A stretch of DNA of 64,000 bases from CAZOWM01 sp964583615 (GTDB lineage Bacteria > Spirochaetota > B62-G9 > DRHN01): contig CAZOWM010000010.1 of assembly GCA_964583615.1 (NCBI GenBank), forward strand, positions 15,417 through 79,416, read 5' to 3'. Made by a program: the position numbers and the translations under genes. Below the pieces are notes generated by a model. The model saw nothing but the letters and a program-made list of their open reading frames with translations. It was not told the DNA's origin and did not search any database. Of the stretch, positions 34,878 to 44,416 are shown piece by piece (the stretch's first letter is position 1; every line of letters starts with the position of its first letter).

Positions 34878-35573
34878 TCAATTTTCGTACGTCCTGGTCG
34901 GATCGTACATTCCTTCACGGGCCTCGCCGTTTATGCTGGGGATCGTGAAAACCTGTCCGGGCAAGATGAGGTGAGGATTGTGGGGATTTTTGAGTTTCTC
35001 CCTGTTTGCCTCATAGATGATTTTCCACTTCCAGGGGTCGTTGTAGATGAATTCGTACTCCGCTATTCGCCAGAAGCAGTCGCGCCGTCTCGGGATGAGG
35101 CGGACCTTGTAATATTTTGGAAGCGGCTCTGCCGGAACGAGATCTTTGAGTACATTGAGAACACGGTTTGAGTAATCGATGCTTCTTTCATACTGCTCCG
35201 CACCGTAGGATTGTTTCGCGATTGCGAAATCAGCCGCTGCCTGGCTGAACTCCCCGGGATGATCATTCTCAATCCCCTCTGCACGTGCATGATCGAGCCT
35301 GCCAGAGGCACGCTGCATGAGCGTGTTTGCCTTATGTCTCTGCACGAGCATGGTCGCGTAGGTGTCGGCTTTTTTTATATGTTCTCTCGCCTTTTCAGCA
35401 TACTCATAGGCCGAATCGTACTTTCCTTCTTCGTAGGCTTTCTCCGCCTTTCTGTTCAACTCTTTTGCCTTCCGATAGTCGGGATTATCGAAAAGCGACT
35501 GCCCTACTGCTGCGATTGCGCAGAGGACCGTACACATAATAACCGTGATAATAATCAGTGTTTTCCTTTCCAT
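34878..35573 (-). CDS. Secreted LysM-domain protein
   Basis: A 231-residue exported protein. It has an N-terminal hydrophobic signal or anchor (about 5-24), a central helical coiled-coil region (KELNRKAEKAYEEGKYDSAYEYAEKA type) and a C-terminal LysM-like peptidoglycan-binding domain. The latter has YYKVRLIPRRRDCFWRIAEY...WKWKIIYEANREKL...LILPGQVFTIP, the usual start-to-end pattern. It lies downstream of a coiled-coil lipoprotein gene on the same strand. It resembles spirochaetal membrane-associated LysM proteins. Probably tethers envelope components to the cell wall. Confidence 0.85.
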   Translation of the reverse strand: MERKTLIIITVIMCTVLCAIAAVGQSLFDNPDYRKAKELNRKAEKAYEEGKYDSAYEYAEKAREHIKKADTYATMLVQRHKANTLMQRASGRLDHARAEGIENDHPGEFSQAAADFAIAKQSYGAEQYERSIDYSNRVLNVLKDLVPAEPLPKYYKVRLIPRRRDCFWRIAEYEFIYNDPWKWKIIYEANREKLKNPHNPHLILPGQVFTIPSINGEAREGMYDPTRTYEN

Positions 35574-35639
35574 GTGAAAGTCCTTCGTCTTATCTATGAT
35601 ATTCGCCCCGATTGACAGGGCGCAGAAGACATCGGGCTG

Positions 35640-36263
35640 CTACAGTCCCGCTGCTTCGACCTTTTGTTCCACCTGCTGAAGCTCGCTTTTCGATCTCTCG
35701 ATCGATTGTTCCGCCCTCTGTTTTTTCACAAGTGTCTGCTTTCTGACTTCCTCGAAAAGCGATTTTGCTTTCTCGAGAAGAGAAACCGCTTTCTCATGGT
35801 TTCCCGCCTCCTGTTCTCTCAAACCCTGTTCGTAGGTTTCGAGCGCCTCGGCATACTCTTGCTTCATTGCAACCGATGCCTTGTTTTCATCCGCTTCCTT
35901 TTTTATTGCGGCTACTTCATTTCCGAGCCCCTTTGCGTACGCGGGATACCCTTTTTTGATTACCGCATCGAAAAACCGTGTCGCCTCTTCGAATGCCTTC
36001 TTTGATTTGCTGTTATTCTTGGTGTAGTACTGCTCTCCCTCTGCGTACTCTTTTTCCCCGTTTTTGTATTCTTCCGGCGCATACTGGTCGAGGTTGTGAT
36101 TCCGAATTTTCTCCCTCAGCAGTTTCGCCTCCGCGTATTCTTCCGAGGGAGGGGTGGACGCTTTTTTCCCATCCTTCAGATCCTTTTTCTCAGGGGAAGA
36201 GGCACAGGATATCATTAATCCGCATAGTATGAGTGCAATACACAGAAATGAGTATTTTTTCAT
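35640..36263 (-). CDS. Coiled-coil lipoprotein, treponemal TmpB-like
   Basis: A 207-residue lipoprotein with signal peptide and lipobox GLMISC (Cys about residue 20), then a low-complexity Lys/Ser/Asp linker and long amphipathic helices rich in Glu, Lys and Ala (EEYKNGEKEYAEGEQYY; EALETYEQGLREQEAGNHEKAV). The helices are consistent with coiled coils or TPR-like hairpins. It is upstream of the LysM gene on the same strand, with 66 bp between them, so cotranscription is likely. The pair is reminiscent of treponemal membrane proteins. Function unknown. Confidence 0.8.
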   Translation of the reverse strand: MKKYSFLCIALILCGLMISCASSPEKKDLKDGKKASTPPSEEYAEAKLLREKIRNHNLDQYAPEEYKNGEKEYAEGEQYYTKNNSKSKKAFEEATRFFDAVIKKGYPAYAKGLGNEVAAIKKEADENKASVAMKQEYAEALETYEQGLREQEAGNHEKAVSLLEKAKSLFEEVRKQTLVKKQRAEQSIERSKSELQQVEQKVEAAGL

Positions 36264-36407
36264 TTATCATTCTCCCTATTTGTTATATCGTCAGACAGTA
36301 GAGCAATTCTTTAGCCTTCTGACGAAAATCAGGGCTATTTAAATTTTAGTGTATTTGCAATCTCTTTTCAAATAAATCTTGTTAATTCTCATATGCATGA
36401 AAATTAC

Positions 36408-36437
36408 TTGTTTGTGCACATGTCTGTGCTGTATAGT
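36408..36437 (+). promoter_or_regulatory. Predicted promoter for the debranching-enzyme gene
   Basis: TTGTTT (36408-36413) and TATAGT (36432-36437) are separated by 18 bp and lie just upstream of ATG 36461. A 7-bp inverted repeat CGTCAGA (36289-36295) / TCTGACG (36318-36324) further upstream could serve either divergent gene. Confidence 0.4.
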
Positions 36438-36460
36438 TGAAGGGTATTGGATTACATGTT

Positions 36461-38554
36461 ATGGAATACGGGCAAAAAAAGAACGGCGCATTGAGAAGGC
36501 CCGAGGGGGAATGGATCCTTGCAAACAGGCGTGGAGGATATGCCCTCGGGACCGCGGATCTCATCAACAGGCGAAAGTACCACGGACTTCTCGTGGCGTA
36601 TGTCGAGGGTGCGGGCAGGGTCCATCTCGTATCCACTGTTGAGGAGAGGATCGGAACAGAAAGTGAGCACGCCTTTCTTGACGCGCACAGTTACCACGAT
36701 CTCGTGTATCCGCACGGACATCTGCACCTCATTAGTGCCGCACTCAGGCCCTATCCGGGATTTGTGTATTCCTTCCGGCTCATGGGGCGTGAAGTGCGTG
36801 TGGGAAAGGAAATCCTCATGGCGGAAACCTCCAACCTCACCCTCGTGCGGTACACCAATATGGGCACTGCGTCGCTTGATTTCGCGTTCCGTTACCAGTT
36901 CAGCATGCGAGACCACCATCATGTCAACAATCCCGGTACGTTTGACGCGCTCTCGGTGTTCTTTGAAGTCGAGAACCGCGGAAAATTTCGTGAAGGAAAG
37001 GTGCTGAGGCCTGACAACGGCGCGGAGGCCTTCATCTACACCTCCGCCGGTGAGCTCGGTCGTGAAATGCTTGTCTTCCGGAACATCGTGTACAGTGTTG
37101 AGCGAATGCGGGGGTACGATTTTCGGGAGGATCTTGTGTCGCCCTTTATACACCGGGGGACGCTCGAGAACGGCCGGTCGCTGATTACGGTGTTCTGCGA
37201 CCACGAGAGAAACGACCTGAAGAATCTTGACCCGCGCGTTCTGTATGATGAAATAAAAAGCCGCTATTCCGCATACACCGTGCCTGAGGGGCATCCGGCG
37301 CAAATGCCATGGGATGGCCCGGGGCACACGGGGGTGGTAAAAAAGAGACGCGCGCGATCCCGTATGAGTATCGAGCAGTACCGGTGTCTTCTCGAGCTGA
37401 TGCTCGATGATTTCCGGACGGAAAACGACATCATCGCAGGTTTTCCCTGGTTTTCGCCCTGGGGGAGGGACACGATGATCGCGCTCGAAGCGTACATGAA
37501 ACAGGAAGGCAATACCGGGTACACATTCAAGGTACTAAGAACGTACGGAGAAAGGATGATGAGCGGAATCGTTCCCAATGTACTCGGTGAGGCAGGCAGG
37601 GGTGGGAACTACGACACCATCGACGCTTCGCTCTGGTTTGTGCTGAGGGTTTTTGAGCTTTTCGCAAGCCTCGATACTGAAGAAAAGGAGATACTGCTCG
37701 GATTCTGCGAACAGGTCGTGCTCAATTACCGCTTCAACGGCGACCTGCTATTTTACTTCGACCCCGCCGACTCGCTCCTCTCGATTCGGGACGGGATCGG
37801 TTCCGCACTGACGTGGATGGATGCAAAAATCGGCGGTATTCCCGTCACTCCCAGGTACGGAAAACCGGTCGAAATAAACGGACTCTGGTACAATGTACTC
37901 GAGGCGGTAAAACGCATGGCCGGTGAAATGAACAGAGAAGAGCTTTTATTCGGATCATACAAAATGGAGATGGATGAGCTGAAAAGCTGTGCAGACACGG
38001 CAGGGCGGATGATGAAGCGATTTTATCACTGCGGTATCTGGTGCGACAGGATCGAAAAGGGAACGCCGGTGTGCGAAATCAGGCCCAATTTCGTGATTGC
38101 CTGCTCCCTGCCCTTTGACTTCGCCGACTCGGCAGGGCTGTCGTCTGCAGTAGCTACCGCACGAACACATCTTCTTACAGGGTTCGGCCTCAGGTCGCTT
38201 TCGCCGGAAGACGTGAACTACAGAGGCGTGTATGAAGGAGATCAGGACAAGCGTGACAGGGCGTATCACCAGGGAACCGCGTGGACGTGGCTTTTGCTTC
38301 CCTATGCGAAACTCGTTCGCAAAACCGTAGGGCGGAAGGCACGTCTGAAAATTGAGCTGGAAGAGATCGCTCGCGGAATACGGGAGCGTGTCATGCAGGG
38401 CGCTCTCGCGTCGATCGCAGAGGTATGGGACGGTGACACACAGGATGTTCCGAAAGGCGCTCCCGCCCAGGCGTGGTCGGTCGCAGCTCTCTTCTGTATC
38501 GAAGAAATGATAGAGCGGCTGGACATAAAACAAGAGAAGGACGGCACATATTAG
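36461..38554 (+). CDS. Glycogen debranching enzyme (amylo-alpha-1,6-glucosidase type)
   Basis: A 697-residue cytosolic enzyme of the archaeal/bacterial GDE family (GH133-like) that removes alpha-1,6 branches from glycogen. An N-terminal beta-rich domain (ILANRRGGYALGTADLINRRKYHGLLVA, the family's typical opening) is joined to a C-terminal (alpha/alpha)6 barrel. The barrel has IIAGFPWFSPWGRDTMIALE and, near the end, GVYEGDQDKRDRAYHQGTAW and APAQAWSVAAL. These include the acidic residues expected at the active site. ATG 36461 gives family length; the frame extends eight codons upstream to a TTG. It is the first gene of the alpha-glucan block and acts with the phosphorylase at 40959. Confidence 0.92.
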   Translation: MEYGQKKNGALRRPEGEWILANRRGGYALGTADLINRRKYHGLLVAYVEGAGRVHLVSTVEERIGTESEHAFLDAHSYHDLVYPHGHLHLISAALRPYPGFVYSFRLMGREVRVGKEILMAETSNLTLVRYTNMGTASLDFAFRYQFSMRDHHHVNNPGTFDALSVFFEVENRGKFREGKVLRPDNGAEAFIYTSAGELGREMLVFRNIVYSVERMRGYDFREDLVSPFIHRGTLENGRSLITVFCDHERNDLKNLDPRVLYDEIKSRYSAYTVPEGHPAQMPWDGPGHTGVVKKRRARSRMSIEQYRCLLELMLDDFRTENDIIAGFPWFSPWGRDTMIALEAYMKQEGNTGYTFKVLRTYGERMMSGIVPNVLGEAGRGGNYDTIDASLWFVLRVFELFASLDTEEKEILLGFCEQVVLNYRFNGDLLFYFDPADSLLSIRDGIGSALTWMDAKIGGIPVTPRYGKPVEINGLWYNVLEAVKRMAGEMNREELLFGSYKMEMDELKSCADTAGRMMKRFYHCGIWCDRIEKGTPVCEIRPNFVIACSLPFDFADSAGLSSAVATARTHLLTGFGLRSLSPEDVNYRGVYEGDQDKRDRAYHQGTAWTWLLLPYAKLVRKTVGRKARLKIELEEIARGIRERVMQGALASIAEVWDGDTQDVPKGAPAQAWSVAALFCIEEMIERLDIKQEKDGTY

Positions 38555-38624
38555 TCGTCCAAGAGCAGTTCCGGATGATGTTCTATCGATCTTTCAAGGA
38601 GCGTATTTTCAAATTAGAGTTCTA

Positions 38625-39800
38625 ATGCTGACATGGGAGTTTCCCCCCTATGGGCGGGGGGGGCTTGGAAAGGCATGCTACGGCCTGGTGAGCGGGCTCC
38701 TCGAGAAAGGTGTTCAGGTACAGCTCCTCATCCCCTGTGAGGGAACAGCGGGAGTGTATGTGCTGAAAGAGCCCGGGCATGCGAACACGCTTTCGGAGCA
38801 CTTTGAGCCTTTTGTTCATTCTGAGAGTATGTATCAAAAAACATGGGAAGGGCATTGCAGGGGGGAGTACACAAAAGATTACTACGCGGCCGGCGCGGAT
38901 CTGCTTCTCAGTGGCTCATTTAGGTTTTCCATGCCGGCGGCATGCATCTCTATCGGGGAATTTGATCTCATTCACGCCCACGACTGGGCCACATTTCCTG
39001 CGGCTCTGCAGCTCAGAAGCTTGACCGGAAAACCTCTTGTCTGTCACATCCACTCAACGGAGTGCGACAGATCCCCGGGCAAGGGGGAGGAGCGTATACA
39101 CGCGGTGGAGCGGGCGGGTCTTTCCGTGTGCGAGAGAGCAATTGCAGTCTCAAACTACACGGCATCTGTGATCCGGGACCGCTACGGTATCGATTTTTCC
39201 AAGATCCGTGTGGTGTACAATGCGTGCGGAAAAGATAATACGGCGAAACGGACGGCGCGAATATTCAAAGACCCGGTCGTGATCTTTTCGGGACGGGTCA
39301 CACAACAGAAGGGGCCCGAAACCTTTCTCAAAGTTGCAGAGCGTGTCGCGGCACGGTTGCCTGCCATACGGTTTCTGATGGCAGGTTCAGGCGACCTCTT
39401 CTGCAGAATCGTTCACCAATCAGCGTCAATGGGGTTTGGGACACGGTTTCTACCTCTGGGGCACCTTCAAACAAAAGAACTGCAGCGTGTCCTTTCTGCA
39501 GCGGACATACTCCTTGCACCCTCTGTGGCCGAGCCGTTCGGGCTTTCAGTGCTCGAGGCAATGAGCTTCGGGGTGGTACCTGTTGTCTCGGCCCGCGCCG
39601 GTGTGTCGGAGATTGTCGAACACGTGATAAAGGTGGACCCCGGCGACATTGATGGCATGGTGAGCGCAGTGGTCGGCCTGGCCGAGGATCATGGAAAACG
39701 GCGGTCCATGGCCCGTGCCGGGGCGCAGGAAGCGAGCGCGCTTACATGGAATACTGCAGCGGAGGCGGTCGTGGATATCTACGGAGAACTTGGATGCTGA
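38625..39800 (+). CDS. GT4-family glycosyltransferase (glycogen synthase-like)
   Basis: A 391-residue GT-B glycosyltransferase. It starts LTWEFPPYGRGGLGKACYGL, a donor/acceptor loop seen in bacterial GT4 enzymes linked to glycogen or maltose-phosphate synthesis, and contains VIFSGRVTQQKGPETFLK. The donor motif APSVAEPFGLSVLEAMSFG has the conserved Glu pair. The stop overlaps the start of the next gene by 7 bp. Likely substrates are UDP- or ADP-glucose with a glucan acceptor; a mannosyltransferase role cannot be excluded. No strong ribosome-binding site precedes ATG 38625. Confidence 0.88.
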   Translation: MLTWEFPPYGRGGLGKACYGLVSGLLEKGVQVQLLIPCEGTAGVYVLKEPGHANTLSEHFEPFVHSESMYQKTWEGHCRGEYTKDYYAAGADLLLSGSFRFSMPAACISIGEFDLIHAHDWATFPAALQLRSLTGKPLVCHIHSTECDRSPGKGEERIHAVERAGLSVCERAIAVSNYTASVIRDRYGIDFSKIRVVYNACGKDNTAKRTARIFKDPVVIFSGRVTQQKGPETFLKVAERVAARLPAIRFLMAGSGDLFCRIVHQSASMGFGTRFLPLGHLQTKELQRVLSAADILLAPSVAEPFGLSVLEAMSFGVVPVVSARAGVSEIVEHVIKVDPGDIDGMVSAVVGLAEDHGKRRSMARAGAQEASALTWNTAAEAVVDIYGELGC

Positions 39801-40948
39801 AAGTAATGCTCAATGTGTTTTTCCACGAGCCGTACCCTTACAGACCGGTGAATGTGTTCGACCCCTTTACTTTTCTTTCACTTTTTGACGAAACGGAGAT
39901 GCGGTCCCGGGTTGAGACTGAAGCCGCATACAGATACAGGCCTGTCTGCAGAAAACTCGTTCACCTGTGCAGGGACCACGCGAAGGAGTTCAAAGTTGTT
40001 GTCTCGGTATCGGGGTGTGCGCTCGAGAGCTTCAAGCGTTACTGCCCGGACATTCTGCAGCTGCTTGAAATAATTTCTGATTCCTGTTGTGCGGAATTCA
40101 CAGGTGAGACCTATTACCACTCCGCTTCTTCCCTTTTCGACATCGCTGAATTCAGAGAGCAGGTCTTCATGCACGCAGAGCTGATCCGCCGGGTGTTCGG
40201 AGCCGAACCTTCTGTTTTCCGAAATGCCCTGTTCTCCTACGATGAGGAGTCAAGGGATGCTCTGCAGTGCTTTCGGCAGTTCAGGGCCATTTTCACGGAG
40301 AGCGGAAAAAAGAGTTTTGTTCCCGCCCCGTTTGCACTGTACAGGGCGGGAGAAAATGAAACCATTATATTTCTCAATTCATGGAACTTTTCGTATTATA
40401 TTAATCCTTGCGGATATGGACAAACTCCCGGGGATGATGTATTTTCCCTGCTCCGTCGTTTCTTCTCACCGGAAGACCGGGAAGAAGATCTGTATTTCTA
40501 TCTGTTTCTGGAAAGCGCGTTCACCCCAGGCACGGTGTGGGAGCGCGTGGTGGAGAACGCATCAATGCATTTGAGTAAGTGCAGGGACGTCTCTTTTGTG
40601 CTGCCCTCTGAAATCCTGAGAGAGGCCGAGGGCAGGAAGGCTGATCTTCCCGTGTTCGAAACAGGAAAGCCTGTCGGGAATACCCGGGAAATCTCTTCGC
40701 TTCTGAATGATCTTCAGCGAAGCGCCTCCGAGACGCTCTATTCCATTATCCGGAAAATACGGGAAGACGGGGCGTGCGACATTCTTTCCACAGTTCGGAG
40801 GCTCACTTCAGTGGAACATCTTCTTTCCATGGCTCCGCGTTCCGGCCCCTGCCGAACGGCAGGCAAAAGCACCTTCGGTCAGTGTTCGCCTGAAGAGGCG
40901 TATTCCATGTTTTTAACAACTCTCGCGCGTATCGAGGAAACGCTCTGA
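39794..40948 (+). CDS. GH57-family alpha-amylase-like protein, catalytic residues apparently lost
   Basis: A 384-residue protein that follows the GH57 alpha-amylase pattern: region 1 FFHEPYPYR (His11), region 2 GETYYHSASSL, and region 3 SVFRNALFSYDEES. In active GH57 amylases region 3 reads RNTELIY and its Glu is the nucleophile. Here Thr-Glu-Leu is replaced by Ala145-Leu146-Phe147. Region 4, normally LFMDYETFG with the catalytic Asp, appears as LFLESAF with Glu240 in that place. The preserved fold but altered centre suggests a non-catalytic, glucan-binding or regulatory role. The start at ATG 39794 overlaps the GT4 gene, so the two proteins may act together. Glucan phosphorylase follows after 10 bp. 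Confidence 0.75.
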   Translation: MLKVMLNVFFHEPYPYRPVNVFDPFTFLSLFDETEMRSRVETEAAYRYRPVCRKLVHLCRDHAKEFKVVVSVSGCALESFKRYCPDILQLLEIISDSCCAEFTGETYYHSASSLFDIAEFREQVFMHAELIRRVFGAEPSVFRNALFSYDEESRDALQCFRQFRAIFTESGKKSFVPAPFALYRAGENETIIFLNSWNFSYYINPCGYGQTPGDDVFSLLRRFFSPEDREEDLYFYLFLESAFTPGTVWERVVENASMHLSKCRDVSFVLPSEILREAEGRKADLPVFETGKPVGNTREISSLLNDLQRSASETLYSIIRKIREDGACDILSTVRRLTSVEHLLSMAPRSGPCRTAGKSTFGQCSPEEAYSMFLTTLARIEETL

Positions 40949-40958
40949 GGAGTATCTT

Positions 40959-43487
40959 ATGGCCTTGAAAAACATTTTCGTATACCCGAAATATCCCGAA
41001 GAACTGATGAAGTTGATCGACCTTTCCTACAACCTGTGGTCTCTGTGGGACCTTGACGCGGTGAAGATCTATTTACGGATCGATCCCAATCTTTTCCGTT
41101 CCGTGAACCAGAATCCGATTGCCTTCCTTCACGCCGTTCCCGAAAAGAGACTCGAGGAATTGTCACGGGACAGGGCATTTCTCACAGATCTCGAAAGAAT
41201 CTGGGAAAAGTACAGGACCTATGTGGGACGCAGCACACGATACGGCGAGCTGTTCGCGCAAAAGAGCATCGCGTACTTTTCCATGGAGTACGGCCTGCAC
41301 CACTCCATATCGAACTACGCGGGAGGTCTCGGAATACTTGCAGGAGATCATCTGAAAGGGGCATCCGACCTTGGGGTCCCCCTCACCGGTGTGGGGCTAT
41401 TTTACACCTATGGGTATTTCAACCAGCGTATCAACCTTAACGGTATGCAGGAGGAGGTGTACAGAACTTCAAGCGTCTACTACATGCCGGTAAAGGAGTA
41501 CAAGGCTTCAGACGGTAAACCGCTTACGGTGTCAGTCGAAATTCTCGGCACAGAGGTGAAGGTGAAGGTGTGGTACGTCAATGTGGGAAAGGCAATACTG
41601 CTCCTGCTGGACACCAACCTCGAGGAAAATCCGCCCCAGTTCCGCACGATTACCAATCATCTTTACGACGCCAATAAGGACACCCGTTTTATGCAGGAAA
41701 TTGTTCTCGGTTGCGGTGGAATGAGAACGCTTGAGGCGATTGGAATAGAACCCGACATCTTTCACCTCAACGAGGGACATTCCGCGTTTCTCATCGTCGA
41801 GCGCCTCATAGACCTCATGAAAAAAAAGAAATACTCATTTGAAGAGGCATCCGCGCTCATCAAAAACAGCACCGTGTTCACCACGCACACGCCTGTTGAG
41901 GCGGGAAACGAAAACTACCCCGTCGACATGATTAAAAAGTACCTGGAAAAGGCCGTGAAAACAATCGGCCTCTCGTTTGATACGTTCATCAAGTACGGAT
42001 TTCTTCACGATGGGAACACGTTCTGGCTGCCTGCCTTCGCAATCAGGTTTTCCCGGTACGTCAACGGTGTTTCACGGCTTCACAGCGAAGTCTCGAGAAA
42101 TATGTGGCGCGATCTCTTTGCTCAGAAGGATGTCCGCGAGATACCGATCATCAACATTACAAACGGTGTGCACTACTCGTGGCTTGCGGATGATATGCGG
42201 GAGCTGTTCTCGAGCTACGTATCCCCAGATTACCACTATGAGACGCTGAACGATGCAGGCATGCAGAGGATAATGGACATTCCCAATGAGGAGATATGGG
42301 ATGCGCATATAAAAAGAAAACGAGAGATGATCATCTTTTTACGGCGCGTCACAGAAGAGCAGTACACGCAGAAAGGCTTCTCCCTCGTGAAGATAAAAAA
42401 GGCCAAGGAAATGCTCAACTTCAGCCATTTGACGATCGGGTTCGCACGGAGGTTTGCCACTTACAAGCGTCCGACACTTCTCATCAGGGACCGGGAGCGG
42501 CTGAAAAAAATACTTACAAGCAATGAGAGGCCTGTACAGATTATTTTTGCTGGGAAGGCTCATCCGGCTGATTTTTCCGGCAAGAACATGATTAAAGAGG
42601 TGCTGGACTTCGCACGAGAGTTCGGTCTGGAAGACAGGGTGATATTCATCGAGAACTACTCCAGAGAGATCGCAATGCACCTCGTTCAGGGAGTCGATAT
42701 CTGGCTGAACACACCGATCAAGCTGCTTGAGGCCTCCGGCACCTCAGGTATGAAAGCGGGAATTAACGGAGTACTGAACCTCAGCATACTCGACGGATGG
42801 TGGCCCGAGTGCTACAACGGTAAGAACGGGTGGGCGATCACGGCGGGTGATATATACACCGAACCGGAGCTCAGGGATTCCGCGGAAGCAAACCAGATTT
42901 ACGACCTGCTCGAAGAGGAGATCGCGCCTCTGTACTATACCCGCGATGAGCGCGACATTCCGGTGAAATGGGTAAAAATAATGAAGGAATCAATGTACAC
43001 TGTGTACAAGGATTTTAATCTCAACCGAATGATCTCCGAGTACTGCGACAAATTCTATGTCCCCGCATTGCAGTCACGGGAGCGAATGCTCGCAAACGAC
43101 GGAACAGGCCTCAAGGACACCGTACAAAAGGCGGAACAGGTCAAAAAGTGCTGGAGCAAGGTGTACATAAAAGAAGTATTCGCCGACATCGACGGTCGGG
43201 AAGTGCTCTTCATTAACGACACCATTCACTTAGAGTGCTATGTGTATCTTGATGAGGTGGACCCCTCATTGATCAGCGTAGAGCTCTTCTCTATAGTGGA
43301 AAAACAGCAGAAAACAACCACCATTCCTCTTCGGTTCGTCGAAAAATACCAGGATAAGTCCGCGAAGTACGAAGGAAGTTTCACGCTTGATGAGCCCGGA
43401 ATGCAGAGCATCAGGGCAAGGCTTTTACCCGCTGATGAAGATATCCGCGTCCTTTATCCCGAACTCGTGCAGTGGAAAGAGATATAA
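40959..43487 (+). CDS. glgP: Alpha-glucan (glycogen/maltodextrin) phosphorylase
   Basis: GT35 enzyme releasing glucose-1-phosphate from the non-reducing ends of alpha-1,4-glucans, 842 residues, of the shorter bacterial type (Thermotoga-like). The PLP Lys is K599 in SGTSGMKAGINGVLNLS, followed by DGWWPECYNGKNGWAI. N-terminal landmarks include SIAYFSMEYGLH and GGLGILAGDHLKGASDLG. GAGGAG lies eight bases before ATG 40959. It is cotranscribed with the GH57-like and GT4 genes and works with the debranching enzyme upstream to mobilise glycogen. Confidence 0.95.
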   Translation: MALKNIFVYPKYPEELMKLIDLSYNLWSLWDLDAVKIYLRIDPNLFRSVNQNPIAFLHAVPEKRLEELSRDRAFLTDLERIWEKYRTYVGRSTRYGELFAQKSIAYFSMEYGLHHSISNYAGGLGILAGDHLKGASDLGVPLTGVGLFYTYGYFNQRINLNGMQEEVYRTSSVYYMPVKEYKASDGKPLTVSVEILGTEVKVKVWYVNVGKAILLLLDTNLEENPPQFRTITNHLYDANKDTRFMQEIVLGCGGMRTLEAIGIEPDIFHLNEGHSAFLIVERLIDLMKKKKYSFEEASALIKNSTVFTTHTPVEAGNENYPVDMIKKYLEKAVKTIGLSFDTFIKYGFLHDGNTFWLPAFAIRFSRYVNGVSRLHSEVSRNMWRDLFAQKDVREIPIINITNGVHYSWLADDMRELFSSYVSPDYHYETLNDAGMQRIMDIPNEEIWDAHIKRKREMIIFLRRVTEEQYTQKGFSLVKIKKAKEMLNFSHLTIGFARRFATYKRPTLLIRDRERLKKILTSNERPVQIIFAGKAHPADFSGKNMIKEVLDFAREFGLEDRVIFIENYSREIAMHLVQGVDIWLNTPIKLLEASGTSGMKAGINGVLNLSILDGWWPECYNGKNGWAITAGDIYTEPELRDSAEANQIYDLLEEEIAPLYYTRDERDIPVKWVKIMKESMYTVYKDFNLNRMISEYCDKFYVPALQSRERMLANDGTGLKDTVQKAEQVKKCWSKVYIKEVFADIDGREVLFINDTIHLECYVYLDEVDPSLISVELFSIVEKQQKTTTIPLRFVEKYQDKSAKYEGSFTLDEPGMQSIRARLLPADEDIRVLYPELVQWKEI

Positions 43488-43504
43488 TCGTAAAAGGAAG
43501 AAAT

Positions 43505-44416
43505 ATGGAACCCATAATCGAGGCGCGCGATCTGGCCAAAAAGTATGGAAAGCTTACTGCGGTAAACGGGATATCGTTCACCGTGTACAGGGGTGAGAGC
43601 TTCGGGCTTCTGGGCCCGAACGGAGCGGGGAAAACCACCACCATACGGATGATCTACGGATTTTCGCCGATGAGCGCGGGAGATCTCAGGGTGTTCGGGC
43701 TCGACATTACGAAACAGAGCCGGGAAATCAAAGCGCGGATCGGGGTGTGCCAGCAGGAAAACAGTCTCGACCCCGATCTCACGGTCAGGCAGAACCTAGA
43801 GGTGTTTGCCCGCTACTTCGATATACCGCAGAAAGAGGCGAGAGGGATAACTGAGTCTCTGTTGCGGTTCATCGCAATGGAGCACCGCAAAGGTGAAAAG
43901 GTCACCTCACTTTCCGGCGGGCTCATGCGGCGGCTCGTTCTCGCACGCGCGCTCATAAACAATCCTGACCTCATTATTCTCGACGAGCCGACCACAGGTC
44001 TGGATCCGCAGTCTCGGCACCAGGTCTGGGAGCGGCTGGAGCAGCTCAAAGCCCGCGGGCTCACGATCCTCCTCACCACCCACTACATGGAGGAAGCCGC
44101 AAGACTCTGTGACCGCATCGTGATCGTCGACCATGGAAAGATACTCGTGGAGGGAAAACCGGCTGAACTGATACGCATACACGTGGGGAAAGAGGTGATT
44201 GAAGTCGCAGAGCCTGACAGTGAGCTCATACGGTGGGTCGCTGAGCGAAACTTCGATCACGAGAATCTCGGACACCGCCTGATCATCTACAGCAAGGGAG
44301 GAGAAGATTTGTTTCATGCTATCACCGCGAACTACTGCACGGGCGGGTGCGATCTGCGACTTGCAACCCTCGAAGACGTGTTTCTAAAGCTCACAGGGAG
44401 AGATTTACGGGAATGA
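43505..44416 (+). CDS. ABC-2 exporter ATPase (NodI/DrrA-like)
   Basis: A 304-residue cytosolic ATPase with Walker A GPNGAGKTTT, signature LSGGLMRRLVLARAL, Walker B LIILDEPTTGLDP, and a C-terminal accessory region typical of NodI/DrrA exporters. ATG 43505 has AAAGGAAG upstream; the frame extends 11 codons back into the end of glgP. It overlaps the permease gene by 4 bp. Its short distance from glgP suggests cotranscription, but a functional link with glucan metabolism is not evident. Candidate cargo: polysaccharide, lipid or drug-like compounds. Confidence 0.93.
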   Translation: MEPIIEARDLAKKYGKLTAVNGISFTVYRGESFGLLGPNGAGKTTTIRMIYGFSPMSAGDLRVFGLDITKQSREIKARIGVCQQENSLDPDLTVRQNLEVFARYFDIPQKEARGITESLLRFIAMEHRKGEKVTSLSGGLMRRLVLARALINNPDLIILDEPTTGLDPQSRHQVWERLEQLKARGLTILLTTHYMEEAARLCDRIVIVDHGKILVEGKPAELIRIHVGKEVIEVAEPDSELIRWVAERNFDHENLGHRLIIYSKGGEDLFHAITANYCTGGCDLRLATLEDVFLKLTGRDLRE

